Shown here: positions 1 through 8,825 of the stretch, in pieces | Position numbering within the stretch: the stretch's first letter is position 1 | Layout: each line of letters opens with the position of its first letter | From: an uncultured Gammaproteobacteria bacterium | Lineage (GTDB): Bacteria > Pseudomonadota > Gammaproteobacteria > DRJJ01 | Direction of reading: 5' to 3' | DNA length: 64,000 nucleotides | Assembly (NCBI GenBank): GCA_947258795.1 | Contig: CAMYJU010000003.1 | Coordinates: 282,988-346,987 of the forward strand | Translations under genes and position numbers: made by a program | The notes under the pieces: generated by a model | The model's database searches: none | Told to the model about the DNA's origin: nothing | Seen by the model: only the letters and a program-made list of their open reading frames with translations

Positions 1-142
1 TGCCTTGCCATAAACGCTTCGGAACGACGATCAGGTGATGTATTTTGGCCCCCTTGCAACACATACTGAGCGCCATTTGTTCGGCTGCCAGGGCGCCTTC
101 GGTACCATGGCTTGCCAGTAATACGTGATTAACAGAATTCAT
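1..142 (-). CDS. universal stress protein-like, C-terminus cut by window edge
   Basis: The reading frame begins at an ATG at 142 on the minus strand and runs off the left edge, so only about 47 residues are visible. The start HVLLASHGTEGALAAE resembles the first beta strand and loop of UspA-family proteins (usually a V-L-V-x-x-D/S-G-S/T-E pattern), which bind ATP or act in stress survival. The gene sits downstream of a transporter gene of the YeiH family but is separated from it by a strong terminator, so it is probably its own transcription unit. The family call rests on a short N-terminus only. Confidence 0.5.
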   Translation of the reverse strand, partial: MNSVNHVLLASHGTEGALAAEQMALSMCCKGAKIHHLIVVPKRLWQG

Positions 143-210
143 TGATTTACCAGATTTGTTGCGCTGTTACTGCACTTCCGGGTGTTGTGACGAGTTTCTT
201 CCGTGATTTG

Positions 211-241
211 AAAAACCGGTGCCCACCAGGGCGGGCACCGG
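211..241 (-). terminator. rho-independent terminator after the 43-residue microprotein gene
   Basis: On the minus strand a nine-pair GC-rich stem (CCGGTGCCC with GGGCACCGG, eight-base loop) is followed directly by five T. It lies 19 bases past the stop of the small gene, so it should end the yeiH-microprotein transcript. Confidence 0.85.
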
Positions 242-259
242 GACTGCTTTTACGATCTA

Positions 260-391
260 TCAATTTGTTACATAGACCCAGAACGCAAGGAGCAAGGCGA
301 ATACCAGTGCCATAAAGTCTTCCCTGCGGTCACTGCCAAAGATTGACAGGGCTGAGCCGCGATCGAATTTTGGAGCTTCTTCTTCACTCAT
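260..391 (-). CDS. 43-residue single-span membrane microprotein
   Basis: A short open frame of 43 codons starts with ATG at 391, 15 bases after the stop of the YeiH-like transporter gene, with a good ribosome site (AGAGGA, 7 bases upstream), and is followed by a terminator. The protein has an acidic start (MSEEEAPKFDRGSA), a short basic stretch (GSDRRED) and one hydrophobic helix at the C-terminus (about residues 27-42, MALVFALLLAFWVYV). The layout fits a small accessory subunit of the transporter encoded just before it. I do not recognise the family. The coupling, ribosome site and terminator make it a real gene in my view; its function is inferred from position alone. Confidence 0.7.
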   Translation of the reverse strand: MSEEEAPKFDRGSALSIFGSDRREDFMALVFALLLAFWVYVTN

Positions 392-406
392 GTTTCTATC
401 CTCTCT

Positions 407-1987
407 TTATATCGTTTCTCGGACCAGCATCAGCACAACCGCAAGCGATAGTACCGCCTTGGTCAGACCGACCACCCCACCGATCACAGCGGGCTGTCCA
501 CCTGCCTGTTTCATCGAGCCGACGGTGATCTGCATACCCAGTCCGACCAGACCGAATGCGAACAGCCAGGTGATCCATTTACGGAATGCCTTGATCTTCT
601 TGGCCGTGTGTCGAACAGACTTATGAGCCTTCTTCAGGATCTTGTTGTTGTCTTTCGACAACACCTTCGCGTTGATCAGGCCGCGGATTGCAGTGTCATC
701 CTCGATCGACATGATCTTGCGATTCTCGAGCAGGCGACCCAGGGCATCCTTACGGGCGGCAATCGTAACCTTGCCGGCTTCTGCTGTCAGGGAGGCGATC
801 TGCTCATCCTTCAACAGGTTCTTTTCCTTGAAGCCCGATTCAGCTGAATTGCCGAAGTACTTGCCCTTGTAGTGGTTGGCCGGGGCAAAGATACCGGTAG
901 TAGACAGCGCAAACAGCAGGATGAAGCCGAGTACGAATACCGGGAATTTGGCGAAGATCACATGACCGACATTGACCTTGGTCGCATGCTCTTCACGTTT
1001 CACATACCACATGGCCAGCCATAGTACGATGATCGGCAGTACCAGTACGCGGGTGATATTGAAGATCTCGGCCACCTTCAGGGTTTCGATGCCATCAGGC
1101 TGATAAGCCAGTGCCGCACCGGCCACCTGTGCCGAGTTCAGAATACCGGTACCGGCCCAGGCGCCGAACTGTACATAGCTCATATCCAGGGACTGACCGA
1201 TGATCGGGAATATGAACATACAACCGACACCCCAGAGCAGGATGGTACCAATGGTATATGCAATCTCGACCGACTTGGCCTGTACCACTGGTGACGCGGC
1301 CACGGTTGCCGATACACCACAAACCCCCATACCGGCAGAAAGTACGCCGCCCATGGAGTTCGGGATGTTACGTCTGGAACCCATCCATAACACCATACCG
1401 ACGGAACCGAGTACGAAGAAGCCGATCATGACGATGGACAGTCCACCCAGGTTCTTTAATTCGGCCGCACTATACAGGGTGCCAAGCAGAATCACGCCAG
1501 TCTTCAGGCCAAGACGTGACAGGCGTACACCGTTTTGTGCCCACTCCGGAACCTTGAACAGGTTAACGATGATGATGCCGGTAACAATACCCATTACCAC
1601 GTAGTTCAGCCCTAGTAGTTTATGGATATATTTACCGGTATCGCCGACCTTACCCATGGCCATACTGGCAACCGCAACTTCCGGTGCAATAAACCAGCGC
1701 ACCAGCATCGCAATCAGCAGAATGAACATCCCTCCTGCGATGGTTGATGAATAATAATCCCAGTGACCTTCCGTATGTGAGCCAAGCCACTGCCATAGCC
1801 CGATCAGGGCAGCAATGACGCCGAAATACAATGGTATGGTGGTTAATTCAGATAAGTACTTATATTTTTTGCCTGCTGCAAGATGCTCTATGTATGGTGC
1901 CATGATACCGCTATCTGCGAGATACCAGATAGCGAGCATGATCACACCGATTATAAAAAGCGCAGAGCTCTTTTTGGTATAAACCAT
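407..1987 (-). CDS. YeiH-family putative sulfate exporter, enlarged form
   Basis: A 526-residue multi-span inner-membrane protein. The middle carries the YeiH (Cons_hypoth698, UPF0324) hallmarks: a GMGVCGVSA segment near residue 220 and GTGILNSAQVAGAALAY near residue 280, with about ten hydrophobic helices. Usual family members have about 340-350 residues. This one has about 100 extra residues at the N-terminus with additional helices, and a basic, soluble insert of about 100 residues (roughly 370-470, rich in Lys/Ala) before the last two helices. The family is annotated as putative sulfate exporters on weak experimental grounds, so the substrate is uncertain. It is followed by a 43-residue membrane microprotein and a terminator, which together form a two-gene unit. 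Confidence 0.75.
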   Translation of the reverse strand: MVYTKKSSALFIIGVIMLAIWYLADSGIMAPYIEHLAAGKKYKYLSELTTIPLYFGVIAALIGLWQWLGSHTEGHWDYYSSTIAGGMFILLIAMLVRWFIAPEVAVASMAMGKVGDTGKYIHKLLGLNYVVMGIVTGIIIVNLFKVPEWAQNGVRLSRLGLKTGVILLGTLYSAAELKNLGGLSIVMIGFFVLGSVGMVLWMGSRRNIPNSMGGVLSAGMGVCGVSATVAASPVVQAKSVEIAYTIGTILLWGVGCMFIFPIIGQSLDMSYVQFGAWAGTGILNSAQVAGAALAYQPDGIETLKVAEIFNITRVLVLPIIVLWLAMWYVKREEHATKVNVGHVIFAKFPVFVLGFILLFALSTTGIFAPANHYKGKYFGNSAESGFKEKNLLKDEQIASLTAEAGKVTIAARKDALGRLLENRKIMSIEDDTAIRGLINAKVLSKDNNKILKKAHKSVRHTAKKIKAFRKWITWLFAFGLVGLGMQITVGSMKQAGGQPAVIGGVVGLTKAVLSLAVVLMLVRETI

Positions 1988-2281
1988 GGTAATCCCCTTC
2001 TAGGTCGAGCTAGTTATCGTTGTGGTCATAATTTTTTTAATAATGGGTTAAACTTGGCTTCCTGCCTTATACATTCATTAATTTCCTTGATTGATTGTGA
2101 ATACATTCTCGGGAAGATACAACAAGGATTAGGTAATATAATAATGTATCGAATTTATTATCTATCACCGATCTATTGCTTGAACCAGACAGTTCTGGTA
2201 AGCGATTTAACGTGATAAAACACACACGGATAGATATCGACTGGCAGACGGCTCATCGGTAGCTTGTGCGGGTGGCTGTGA
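1988..2281. other. intergenic region upstream of the YeiH-type gene
   Basis: An AT-rich stretch of 294 bases between the end of the LRV-repeat gene and the start of the YeiH-type gene. It should hold the leftward promoter of the transporter unit. I see no convincing gene or strong hairpin in it. Confidence 0.4.
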
Positions 2282-2788
2282 TTACTGGTTCAGCTGGGTG
2301 TTGGCGGTGTTTCTGACTTCGTCGAACGGGTCCTGACTTAGCAGCTTCAGGGTTTCACGATCGGCATTCGGGTTACGGGCCACTTCCAGCCGTATTTCCG
2401 CTTCCTTGTCTTGCGCCAGTATGTTCAGCGCCGATGAAGGTACGTATTCAAAGCGTGCAACCACGCTACGGACATGCCGGCTGCGATCGGTTGCCAGCAA
2501 GCGATGTGTTTTTTCAGTTGTCGAGAGATTGGTCGCTACTGCGATACGTACGGCTTGATCCGGATCGGAGGCCAGCAGGTGCAGGGTGTCCGCCGGGGTT
2601 TTGCGATTGGTCGCGACAGTCAGTCGTACTTGCTGTTCAGGGTCCCGGGCAAGCTGATGTAGTTGATCAACGCTGGTTCCGGGATGGTCTGCCAGGCGTA
2701 TACGTTCAGACAATTCATTGGCACTGGCAGTTTGCAGGACCAGGCCCAGCAGGATGACAGGTATCAGCTTGTGGATGGTCAGTTGCAT
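2282..2788 (-). CDS. exported LRV (HEAT-like) repeat protein
   Basis: About 168 residues from the second possible Met, which gives a clean signal peptide (MQLTIHKLIPVILLGL, cleavage after TASA). The mature protein is almost entirely five tandem units of about 26 residues, each with the pattern LxxLAxDPxxxVRxxVAxN (for example LHLLASDPDQAVRIAVATN). This is the leucine-rich repeat variant (LRV) type of alpha solenoid, a protein-binding scaffold. No Fe-S cluster cysteines are present, unlike some LRV proteins. It probably acts in the periplasm. It lies 49 bases downstream of the HU-like gene and in the same direction, so they may be co-transcribed. Partner unknown. Confidence 0.7.
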   Translation of the reverse strand: MQLTIHKLIPVILLGLVLQTASANELSERIRLADHPGTSVDQLHQLARDPEQQVRLTVATNRKTPADTLHLLASDPDQAVRIAVATNLSTTEKTHRLLATDRSRHVRSVVARFEYVPSSALNILAQDKEAEIRLEVARNPNADRETLKLLSQDPFDEVRNTANTQLNQ

Positions 2789-2837
2789 AGCGGCCGGCAA
2801 GATAACCGGGGCAGGGAGGCTGCCCCGGTTACAGGCT

Positions 2838-3197
2838 TCAGATCATGTCTTTCAGACCCTTGAGGGCAAGGATCTTGGCGACGTTGCGGGCAGGCTTTGC
2901 CTTGAACATCATTTCTTCGCCAGTGAACGGATTAACGCCTTTACGTGCGCGGGTGGCCGGCTTGCGAACGACCTTGATCTTGCACAGGCCTGGCACAGTG
3001 AATACACCCGGACCACTTTTCTTGAGGTCACGTTTGATCATCGTACCCATGGCTTCAAAAACAGCAGCGACGTCTTTTTTGGTCAGGTCTGTTTTTTCAG
3101 AGATGAATGTCAGGATTTCGGATTTGGTTGATGGTTTTTTTACAGCTGCTTTTTTGGCAGCGGATTTCTTGGCAGCAGCTTTTTTCTTTACAGCCAT
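2838..3197 (-). CDS. HU/IHF-family DNA-binding protein with Lys/Ala-rich tail
   Basis: A 119-residue protein with two parts. Residues 1-25 are a Lys/Ala-rich tail (MAVKKKAAAKKSAAKKAAVKK) like eukaryotic histone H1 tails. Residues 25-119 are an HU-family fold with the typical DNA-arm region around GVNPFTGEEMMFKAKPAR. Ordinary HU is about 90 residues, so the tail is an addition. Such tailed HU proteins (compare AlgP and H1-like proteins) compact the nucleoid or act as regulators. A strong ribosome site (AAGGAG) precedes the ATG at 3197. The gene has its own upstream region facing the SafE-like gene. Confidence 0.88.
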   Translation of the reverse strand: MAVKKKAAAKKSAAKKAAVKKPSTKSEILTFISEKTDLTKKDVAAVFEAMGTMIKRDLKKSGPGVFTVPGLCKIKVVRKPATRARKGVNPFTGEEMMFKAKPARNVAKILALKGLKDMI

Positions 3198-3383
3198 AGA
3201 ATAACTCCTTGAGTGTTACTTAGTGTTAACGTAAATGAACGTCCGCAACCATAGCAAATAAGCGCGAACTTTGCGACCATAAAAACAGATTTATTCTATA
3301 TCCATAGGGTAAAATGTAAATTGATGGTATATCCGATCATTTTTTAACGTGCTTTACAAATAACGGCTAATAATGTAGACGAA

Positions 3384-4058
3384 ATGCTGGTTGATGCAAC
3401 GATATTTTCAGCGTTCCTGGTCGGCTTGCTGGGCGGCGTCCATTGTGTGGGTATGTGTGGTGGTATCGTCGGCGCCCTGGGGATGCAATTATCAAACCGG
3501 GGCTATGCTGACGGCAGACAGACACAGGTCGCCTGGTTGCTGTATCACGGTGGACGCTTGTCCAGCTATACGCTGGCCGGGGTCCTGGCAGGCGGCCTGG
3601 GCGACCTGTTTCTGCGTTCCGAGATCGCTTATGCACAGCATGTCTTGCTGGTACTGGCCGGCCTGATGATGATTGCGCTAGGGCTGTACCTGGCCGGCTG
3701 GTGGTTCGGGCTGGAAGTTATCGAGCGTGGCGGCGGCCTGCTATGGAAACGGATACAACCTGTCGCCGCGCGTTTGACACCGGCCCTGACCCCGCTGCGC
3801 ATGTTGCTGGTCGGTATACTATGGGGTTGGCTGCCCTGTGGCCTGGTGTATTCGGTGTTGATCTGGTCGTTATCGACCGGTGATATGCTGGAAGGCGGAC
3901 TGCTGATGCTGGCCTTCGGGCTGGGGACCTTGCCGTTGATGCTGACCATCAGTCTGTCAGCCACGCACTGGTTCAGGCGTCTCCAGCAACCGGCCGTACG
4001 TAAAGTAGCCGGTGTGCTGGTGATGATTTACGGAATTTACATGCTAACTAGTGTGTAA
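3384..4058 (+). CDS. SafE/DsbD_2-type membrane protein
   Basis: A 224-residue protein with about six membrane helices. The start FLVGLLGGVHCVGMCGG holds the His-Cys-x-Gly-Met-Cys-Gly-Gly motif of the DsbD_2 family often labelled sulfite exporter TauE/SafE or urease-accessory UreH-like. A second conserved element, GWLPCGLVYSVL, lies near residue 150. In Proteobacteria this family is often found with cbb3 oxidase assembly genes, where a role in copper or thiol handling is suspected; no such genes are near here. The 3' end overlaps the convergent DUF4426 gene by 11 bases. Confidence 0.8.
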   Translation: MLVDATIFSAFLVGLLGGVHCVGMCGGIVGALGMQLSNRGYADGRQTQVAWLLYHGGRLSSYTLAGVLAGGLGDLFLRSEIAYAQHVLLVLAGLMMIALGLYLAGWWFGLEVIERGGGLLWKRIQPVAARLTPALTPLRMLLVGILWGWLPCGLVYSVLIWSLSTGDMLEGGLLMLAFGLGTLPLMLTISLSATHWFRRLQQPAVRKVAGVLVMIYGIYMLTSV

Positions 4059-4500
4059 AGAACTTTTGGCGGAAGCTGAACGCGATCTGTTCCCTGGAAT
4101 TGGCCGGTGTGATTTTCACTTTGAAGTTGAGTGTTTCTCCGTGTGCGATACCCAGCTCACCGATATAGTAGACCACATCACGGTCGTGGATAGGTCTCAT
4201 GCTGATAGTCTTGAGCTGGCCAGTCAGGTTGGTTGCGGTGACGTTGACACTGGCAATCACGGGTGTGGTCTGATCGGGTCCTGTCTTTTCCTGTACGGCG
4301 ATATTGAGCATGATGCGGTTGCGACTGCGACCAATGCCATAGTCATGACTGACTTTCGGGCTCAGAAAGTTGGTCTGGATAGCGCTGTAATGAACACGGA
4401 ATTTGCCAAAATCTTTTGCCTGTTCGGCCCGGGCACTGAACGGTAACAGCATGGCCAGGATAAGCATAATGGAAAACCAGTTAAGCGCAGTATTTTTCAT
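4048..4500 (-). CDS. DUF4426 periplasmic protein
   Basis: A 150-residue protein starting at an ATG 9 bases after AAGGAG; the longer upstream frame lacks a ribosome site. A signal peptide (residues 1-25, ending FSARAEQ) is followed by a beta-rich domain with the DUF4426 pattern, including FGKFRVHYSAIQTNFLSP and YYIGELGIAHGE. The family has no known function. In Pseudomonas and relatives the gene also follows metX-metW, as it does here (115 bases after metW), so the association is conserved although the reason is unclear. Confidence 0.82.
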   Translation of the reverse strand: MKNTALNWFSIMLILAMLLPFSARAEQAKDFGKFRVHYSAIQTNFLSPKVSHDYGIGRSRNRIMLNIAVQEKTGPDQTTPVIASVNVTATNLTGQLKTISMRPIHDRDVVYYIGELGIAHGETLNFKVKITPANSREQIAFSFRQKFFTH

Positions 4501-4615
4501 AGACAAACTCCTTAATGTTGCCGTCTCATGTTGACCATCATTATTTTGTTGGTGTACCTGTAGGGAAAAGCCCATGTATAAACTATAGCAGGTTGGCGTG
4601 TGGACGAAAGAGCAA

Positions 4616-5221
4616 TCAGTCCTGGCGCTCAAAACGGTACAATGCAATTTCGCCCAGTATTCCCGGCAACAGACGGATACCGGCGGTGCTGCGATGGGCG
4701 TGATTGACCACGCTACGTTGTAATATCCTTATATTCCGATCTTTGCACAATGATTCGAAATCCTTCAGCGTGCACAGATGGATGTTGGGTGTGTTGTACC
4801 ATTCGTTCGGCAGGGTACGGCTAACCGGCATATGCCCACCCAGCGCCAATTGAAAGCGTGCAGACCAGTGGCCAAAGTTCGGGAAGGTCACAATGCCCTG
4901 GCGACCGACACGCAGCATTTCTTCCAGCAACAGGTCAGGGCGTTTGATGGCCTGCAGGGTCTGGGTCATGATCACATAATCAAAGGCACCATCCTTGAAG
5001 TCATGCAGACCGGCATTCAGGTCGTACTGGATGACATTGACGCCAGCCTGTATACAGCGGGTGATATTCTCAGGTTCGATTTCCAGGCCATACCCCTGCA
5101 CGTCCAGGTGATCGGCCAGCTGTTTCAGTAGGGTGCCATCACCACATCCCAGGTCCAGCACGCTGCTACCCGGCTTGATCCAGCCCTGAATGATATCGAG
5201 ATCGATGCGAAAACCGGACAT
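4616..5221 (-). CDS. metW: methionine biosynthesis protein MetW
   Basis: A 201-residue SAM-dependent methyltransferase-like protein. The SAM motif VLDLGCGDGTLL lies at residues 20-31 and the strand FDYVIMTQTLQA at about 80-91. MetW is encoded with MetX in most bacteria that have this pair and is thought to form a complex with it or to be needed for its activity. The gene starts one base after the metX stop, so translation is probably coupled. Confidence 0.93.
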   Translation of the reverse strand: MSGFRIDLDIIQGWIKPGSSVLDLGCGDGTLLKQLADHLDVQGYGLEIEPENITRCIQAGVNVIQYDLNAGLHDFKDGAFDYVIMTQTLQAIKRPDLLLEEMLRVGRQGIVTFPNFGHWSARFQLALGGHMPVSRTLPNEWYNTPNIHLCTLKDFESLCKDRNIRILQRSVVNHAHRSTAGIRLLPGILGEIALYRFERQD

Positions 5222-5222
5222 G

Positions 5223-6365
5223 TCACAATTTCCCTGCTACACGAAGCAGGTAATGCTTCATGACATCGTGATAGGCCGGTGTCGGTACCAGGAAGGCGTC
5301 ATGCCCCAATGTGGCAACCACCTCGCTGTAACTAACCTGTTTATGGGATTTCAGCAACGCGTTCACGATTTCACGTGACCGTCCCGGAGAAAAACGCCAG
5401 TCACCGGTAAACGATACGATCAGGAAGCGGCACGTGCAGTGTTTCAGGGTGGCCGCCAGGTCGTGATTGTGCTCCCCGGCCGGGTCAAAATAGTCCAGGG
5501 CCTTGGTCATCAGCAAATAGGTGTTCGCGTCAAAACGATCGACAAAGGACTTGCCCTGGTAGCGCAGGTAACTTTCCACCTGGAATTCGACATTAAAGCC
5601 GTAGTTGAGTTTGCCTTCACGCAGTTCGCGTCCGAATTTCTCGCGCATCGCGTCATCGGACAGGTAGGTGATATGGCCGAGCATGCGCGCCAGCATCAGG
5701 CCGCGTCGCGGGATCGTGTCATGCTCGTAAAACCGACCTTCATGAAAGTCCGGGTCAGACATGATGGCCTGGCGCGCGACCTCGTTAAAGGCGATGTTTT
5801 GTGCCGACAGTTTCGGTGCCGCTGCGATGATAATGGCGTGTTTCAGGCGGTCCGGGTAATCGATGGCCCATTGCATGACCTGCATGCCACCGAGGCTGCC
5901 GCCGATCACTGCGCACCAGACATCGATACCAAGCATGTCTGCGAGCAGTTTCTGGCTGTTTACCCAGTCACGCACCGTGATGATAGGGAAGTCGGGGCCA
6001 TAGGCCTTGCCGGTTTCAGGATTAATGGCTGTCGGACCGGTTGAACCCTTGCAGCCGCCCAGATTATTACTGCTTACAACAAAGAAATAATTGGTATCGA
6101 TCGGCTTGCCGGGGCCGATAAAGTTGTCCCACCAGCCGGGCTTGCGGTCTTCCATGCTGTGATAACCGGCGGCATGGTGGTCACCTGACAATGCATGTTC
6201 TATGAGTATGGCATTGCTGCGGTCCTCATTCAGCGTGCCATAGGTCTCATAGACGATTTCATATTGATTGAGCTGTTGACCGCAATCGAGTGCAAGTGGC
6301 TGATCGAAGTGCAGGGTTTCAGCTTGAACCAGGCCGACTGAATCGGCCGGCAGCGTATCGGGCAT
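5223..6365 (-). CDS. metX: homoserine O-acyltransferase MetX
   Basis: A 380-residue alpha/beta-hydrolase that acylates homoserine, the first committed step to methionine. The nucleophile elbow GGSLGGMQ (Ser near residue 155), the MetX signature [13 protein letters not shown], the catalytic Asp in [10 protein letters not shown] and the His in LGHDAFL are all present. MetX enzymes that travel with MetW can use succinyl-CoA rather than acetyl-CoA, so the acyl donor cannot be fixed from this reading. The ATG at 6365 matches the usual family N-terminus, but I see no ribosome site; instead a perfect eight-pair inverted repeat lies just upstream. Confidence 0.93.
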   Translation of the reverse strand: MPDTLPADSVGLVQAETLHFDQPLALDCGQQLNQYEIVYETYGTLNEDRSNAILIEHALSGDHHAAGYHSMEDRKPGWWDNFIGPGKPIDTNYFFVVSSNNLGGCKGSTGPTAINPETGKAYGPDFPIITVRDWVNSQKLLADMLGIDVWCAVIGGSLGGMQVMQWAIDYPDRLKHAIIIAAAPKLSAQNIAFNEVARQAIMSDPDFHEGRFYEHDTIPRRGLMLARMLGHITYLSDDAMREKFGRELREGKLNYGFNVEFQVESYLRYQGKSFVDRFDANTYLLMTKALDYFDPAGEHNHDLAATLKHCTCRFLIVSFTGDWRFSPGRSREIVNALLKSHKQVSYSEVVATLGHDAFLVPTPAYHDVMKHYLLRVAGKL

Positions 6366-6372
6366 TGGACTT

Positions 6373-6400
6373 GTGATCTGTTAGTAGTAAACCAGATCAC
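6373..6400 (-). promoter_or_regulatory. inverted repeat at the metX start, possible operator or translational hairpin
   Basis: GTGATCTG and CAGATCAC form a perfect eight-base inverted repeat with a 12-base spacer. It ends seven bases before the metX start codon, where the ribosome site would be expected. It could be a repressor operator at the transcription start or an RNA hairpin that controls translation. Confidence 0.45.
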
Positions 6401-6463
6401 AGTCTAATAACAGCGTTGGGTTTTGGCAAGACAGGGGCGGGTCTGCTCCTGTCTATGCGTGTT

Positions 6464-8446
6464 TCAGGCAGCCTGCGGACCGGGATCTTCCGGATCGGTA
6501 GTGTCCGGTACCGGCTGATAGATCTGCTCGGTAATCGATTGCAGGGTGGCAAGTTGCTTGCGGATGGAATCGAGCTCGATATCCAGTTCACTCAACTTTG
6601 ACTCCAGCGTGTCACGTGACTCGTTGATCTTGCGCAGGGTGGCAAGACGTTTTTCCATCAGTTTCTTGTGTTCCTTGATCTGGTTGACCAGCGGCTTCAG
6701 GACTTCCTTGAACCAGGCGTCGGCTTCCTGGTTGGCCTTGAAGAACATGCCGCGTGCCTGGCTGGCGAGGTTGATAAAGAATTTCTTGATCACGAAGCCC
6801 TGTTCAGTCATGGCGGTGACCGGGTTCTTGCGGAACAGCTCGGCTTCTTCTTTCAGTAATTCGAACTGCTCATTGAATTTCTTCATACTGAAGATGCGCG
6901 GGGTCAGTGCCGGCAGACCATGTTCGGTATGGAACTTCTTGTAGATCGCCAGGATCAGCCTGCGCGCTTGCTCGGTGTTGTCATTGACCTCGTCAACCGT
7001 CTGTTGAACACCATCAAAGAATATCCTCATACCCTTTTTAAGGCCTGAGGTGGTCCAGCTGCCGGACATCGACTTGCGGGTGTCATCGAGCAGCCTGTCC
7101 ATCGCCTCCAGGCTCAGGGACTGCATGGTTTGCTGTGCCTGTTTTTTCAGCAGGCCGTGGCTGGACTGGAAACTCTCGACATTACGGTTGTAGGCGGTCT
7201 GCTCGGTACGTGTCTTTTTCATCAGGTGATCGATCACGTCGGTGTTCTTGCCACGCAGGTTTTCCAGTTCATGGCGATGCTTGGTGATGGTCTGCAGACG
7301 GTTTTCCAGTTGCGAGCGTTTTTCACCGACCATGTTGCCGAGGTCGCTGATCACGCTTTCACGCAGGATGCTTTCACGTTGCGGGATAACCTCGTTGCAG
7401 AGGTAGTCTTCCAGTACGTGGAGTCGGCTTTTCTTGAGCAGTTCTTCCTCGTCACGGATCTTGGACAACAGGCCTTTCTGGGCCGAAACCGGGAAGATGT
7501 AGCGTTTGTCCACGCCCAGCAGGTTGGCCGTCTTGCTGATCTGCCTGTCGATGGTGGCCTGGGTGGCGTGCGCACCACGTAATTCATCCCACAGGGTGTC
7601 GATCTTGTTCAGGACGACAGCCACGCCCTTGTTTTGACGGCAGCGTCGTGCGCCATCGATATGATACTGCCAGATATCCAGGTCACTGCGGGTGACGCCG
7701 GTATCAGCGGCCAGGATAAACAGTACCGCTTGTGCCGACGGCAGCATGTTCATGGTCAATTCCGGTTCATTGCCCAGTGCATTCAGCCCCGGAGTATCCA
7801 GTACCACCAGTCCCTGTTTCAGCATCGGGTGCGGGTAGCTGATCAGGGCATGTCGCCACTTCGGAATCTCGACCTGCTCGGCCTTGCGGTCACTGTGCTT
7901 GTGCTGTGGGAACATCTCCTCGCTATACAGACCCAGTTCAATCGCGCGATTGACACTGACGGTCTTGTGACCCATGACCTCACTGAGGGCATGCTCCATC
8001 TGATCCGGATTTCTAGTGTCCAGCTTGATCGTGGTCCAGTGGATAGGCTCGCCACGAAAGTCTGCAATGCTGCGTTCGTCAGATCGGGTTTCAATCGGCA
8101 ACAGACGGATATAGGCCTCGTCAGCCTCGTTATCATAGAACAGTTCGGTCGGACACATGGTGGTGCGACCGGCATCAGACGGTAACAGGCGGCGTTTATG
8201 GTCGGCAAAGAAAATTGCGTTAATCAGTTCGGTTTTGCCACGTGAGAATTCGGCCGCAAACGCGATTTTGAGTTTGTCCGAGCGCAGCGCTTCCATGGTT
8301 TCGAAGATGCGCAGGCTGTTTTCACTATTACTGGCCAGGTCCTGCTCGTCCAGCCAGTCCTGGAATGTCTGAATCGCATTGATCAGACTGGTTTTCCAGT
8401 GGTCGTAAGCCTGAATGTGACGTTGTAAGTGATTTTCAGCCATCAT
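6464..8446 (-). CDS. bacterial dynamin-like GTPase
   Basis: A protein of about 660 residues. All GTPase motifs can be seen: P-loop AEFSRGKTEL (about residues 65-74), switch 2 in VVLDTPGLNALG, the base-recognition motif VVLNKIDTLW and the G5-like VSAQKG. Long charged helices follow from about residue 340 to the end, as expected for the stalk of dynamins, with a final coiled coil (about 590-640). I chose the ATG at 8446 because GGGGA stands 8 bases upstream; a TTG 15 bases earlier is possible. Bacterial dynamins remodel or protect membranes. A seven-pair hairpin (6429-6454) lies downstream, before metX. The gene is an addition to the metX-yggT order known from Pseudomonas. Confidence 0.85.
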   Translation of the reverse strand: MMAENHLQRHIQAYDHWKTSLINAIQTFQDWLDEQDLASNSENSLRIFETMEALRSDKLKIAFAAEFSRGKTELINAIFFADHKRRLLPSDAGRTTMCPTELFYDNEADEAYIRLLPIETRSDERSIADFRGEPIHWTTIKLDTRNPDQMEHALSEVMGHKTVSVNRAIELGLYSEEMFPQHKHSDRKAEQVEIPKWRHALISYPHPMLKQGLVVLDTPGLNALGNEPELTMNMLPSAQAVLFILAADTGVTRSDLDIWQYHIDGARRCRQNKGVAVVLNKIDTLWDELRGAHATQATIDRQISKTANLLGVDKRYIFPVSAQKGLLSKIRDEEELLKKSRLHVLEDYLCNEVIPQRESILRESVISDLGNMVGEKRSQLENRLQTITKHRHELENLRGKNTDVIDHLMKKTRTEQTAYNRNVESFQSSHGLLKKQAQQTMQSLSLEAMDRLLDDTRKSMSGSWTTSGLKKGMRIFFDGVQQTVDEVNDNTEQARRLILAIYKKFHTEHGLPALTPRIFSMKKFNEQFELLKEEAELFRKNPVTAMTEQGFVIKKFFINLASQARGMFFKANQEADAWFKEVLKPLVNQIKEHKKLMEKRLATLRKINESRDTLESKLSELDIELDSIRKQLATLQSITEQIYQPVPDTTDPEDPGPQAA

Positions 8447-8825
8447 GTTGCTATTCCCCAAACATTTTGTCTCTCAAACCCTGAACCTGCCACGTATCTG
8501 GTGTTGTGACCGGTTCAACGCTCTCCGCCGTGATAAAGCGCACAATATTTTCGAAGTTAACGGCAGCTGGCGGGAAAACTTAACCCTGATTTAATAAGAT
8601 TTATTAGTATGATTACCTTGTTATTCAAGTACATCCATGCGCTTTTTATCTCAGAAACAGGCGCTAGTCTGACTTTAGCGCCGAACGGGTTTTCCAAACC
8701 GTGACCCATTTAACGTTTTGGGTCAATTCTAATGGATTTACTCCGGTTTTAACCGGTCCGGTATCTGTGCTGTCACGATGGCTGGCCACGTTCCGCTGCG
8801 CTGCCGTCAGATTCGTGTTACAGGG
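8447..8825. other. 379-base intergenic region with two hairpins
   Basis: No gene seen. The part next to yggT has two inverted repeats: TGACCCA with TGGGTCA (near 8701-8724), and CCGGTT with AACCGG (near 8742-8755). Either may mark the end of the yggS-proC-yggT transcript, although neither has a run of T. The AT-rich part near 8580-8650 probably holds the promoter of the dynamin-like gene. Confidence 0.4.

Noticed and set aside
5439-6044. 201-codon frame opposite metX
   Set aside because: It has no family resemblance or ribosome site and lies wholly inside a clear metX.
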